64,000 nt of DNA from Asaia lannensis NBRC 102526 (GTDB lineage Bacteria > Pseudomonadota > Alphaproteobacteria > Acetobacterales > Acetobacteraceae), in assembly GCF_024054035.1 (NCBI RefSeq), contig NZ_JAMXQU010000003.1, positions 186,001-250,000 on the forward strand, read 5' to 3'. Below, piece by piece: positions 63,706 to 64,000 of the stretch (the first letter of the stretch is position 1; each line of letters opens with the position of its first letter). The position numbers and the translations under genes are program-made. The notes beneath the pieces were generated by a model that was not told the origin of the DNA, made no database searches, and saw nothing but the letters and a program-made list of their open reading frames with translations.

Positions 63706-64000
63706 ATGAGAAATGCGAAAATGACCCAGTCCATCCTCTGGCTGACTGCCCTGATCATGTTCGCAGGAGGAACGGCCCTGCTGTTTCTCGGCAAACGCCG
63801 CACGGAAACAGAAGGCGTGATGAGCCTTGCCCATGGCATCGTTCCGATTATTGCGGGGTGTCTCTATGTCGCCATGGCGACGGGCCAGGGCGCTGTTCTG
63901 CTTCCCACCGATGCAACACTTGCCGGTGTCGGCAATTCCACGCGTATCCTGTGGTTCGGTCGTTATATCGACTGGTTTTTCACCACCCCGCTTCTGCTGG
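63706..64000 (+). CDS. Microbial (type I) rhodopsin, N-terminal part (cut by window edge)
   Basis: 98 residues from ATG 63706 (or 63721) to the edge, covering helices A, B and most of C. Helix C has RYIDWFFTTPLLL (residues 86-98): Arg86, Asp89 (proton acceptor, bacteriorhodopsin D85), Trp90 and Thr93 (T89) are all kept. Helix B resembles bacteriorhodopsin (VPIIAGCLYVAMATGQG). The bacteriorhodopsin-like TTP rather than proteorhodopsin's TVP, plus Asp, favours an outward proton pump; the proton donor (D96) and the retinal Lys in helix G lie outside. Neither blh nor crt genes are in the window. Confidence 0.88.
   Translation, partial: MRNAKMTQSILWLTALIMFAGGTALLFLGKRRTETEGVMSLAHGIVPIIAGCLYVAMATGQGAVLLPTDATLAGVGNSTRILWFGRYIDWFFTTPLLL

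Overview
The window reads as a chromosomal segment of an acetic acid bacterium (Alphaproteobacteria, Acetobacteraceae). The basis is gene content: membrane malate:quinone oxidoreductase (mqo), a Tat-exported lactonase suited to periplasmic sugar oxidation, aerobic-type cobaltochelatase (cobS/cobT), the small DUF4167, DUF1178, DUF2147 and DUF3553 proteins usual in this class, and high GC with dense short-gap operons. I cannot fix the genus. Almost everything is core housekeeping; I see no prophage, insertion sequence, integron or CRISPR array.

Layout. 1-8,000: end of an unknown gene, mqo, an N-formylglutamate deformylase, tRNA-Val(GAC), a poorly coding stretch, a small membrane protein, phosphotransacetylase, a SinR/Cas2-fold small protein, a 32-residue ORF, an MscS-type channel and tRNA-Met(CAT). 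8,000-18,300: a long leftward run lysC - nitronate monooxygenase - rodZ - ispG - hisS - prfA - prmC - DUF4167, split between prfA and prmC by a secreted-protein gene on the opposite strand. 18,400-25,600: ubiG, a periplasmic lactonase, and the leftward run galU - phosphohexomutase - DUF3553 - comF - grxC - DUF1178 - DUF2147, which starts with nucleotide-sugar supply; then tRNA-Leu(GAG). 25,600-36,100: lipB, a lipidated LolA-like protein, bolA, a J-domain protein, cobS-cobT, a PLP decarboxylase, a secreted protein and a nitroreductase/AraC/SDR group. 36,300-42,200: the divergent repair pair mfd and recG. 42,300-50,400: a c-di-GMP-type protein whose GGDEF and EAL sites are both altered, an LpxR-like outer membrane protein, a double cold-shock protein, smpB-dapA, kdsB-pheA and a HisN-type phosphatase. 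50,400-63,500: serA, comM, small unknown proteins, a cystathionine beta-lyase/sulfurtransferase pair, an AI-2E-type permease with an EEP nuclease, cardiolipin synthase, the N-degron transferase bpt and parC.

The most striking item is at the right edge. The last 295 bases encode the first 98 residues of a microbial rhodopsin, including the helix-C motif RYIDWFFTTPLLL with the bacteriorhodopsin-type proton acceptor Asp. A light-driven pump beside a respiratory metabolism of incomplete oxidation would be worth following. Second-rank items are the SinR/Cas2-fold protein with no CRISPR context, the probably non-catalytic GGDEF-EAL protein, the LolA-like lipoprotein, and an Ala at the quinolone-determining position of ParC.

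Functional calls rest on motif recognition by eye, without database searches. Starts were chosen from Shine-Dalgarno spacing, signal peptides and family length; several differ from the longest open frame.
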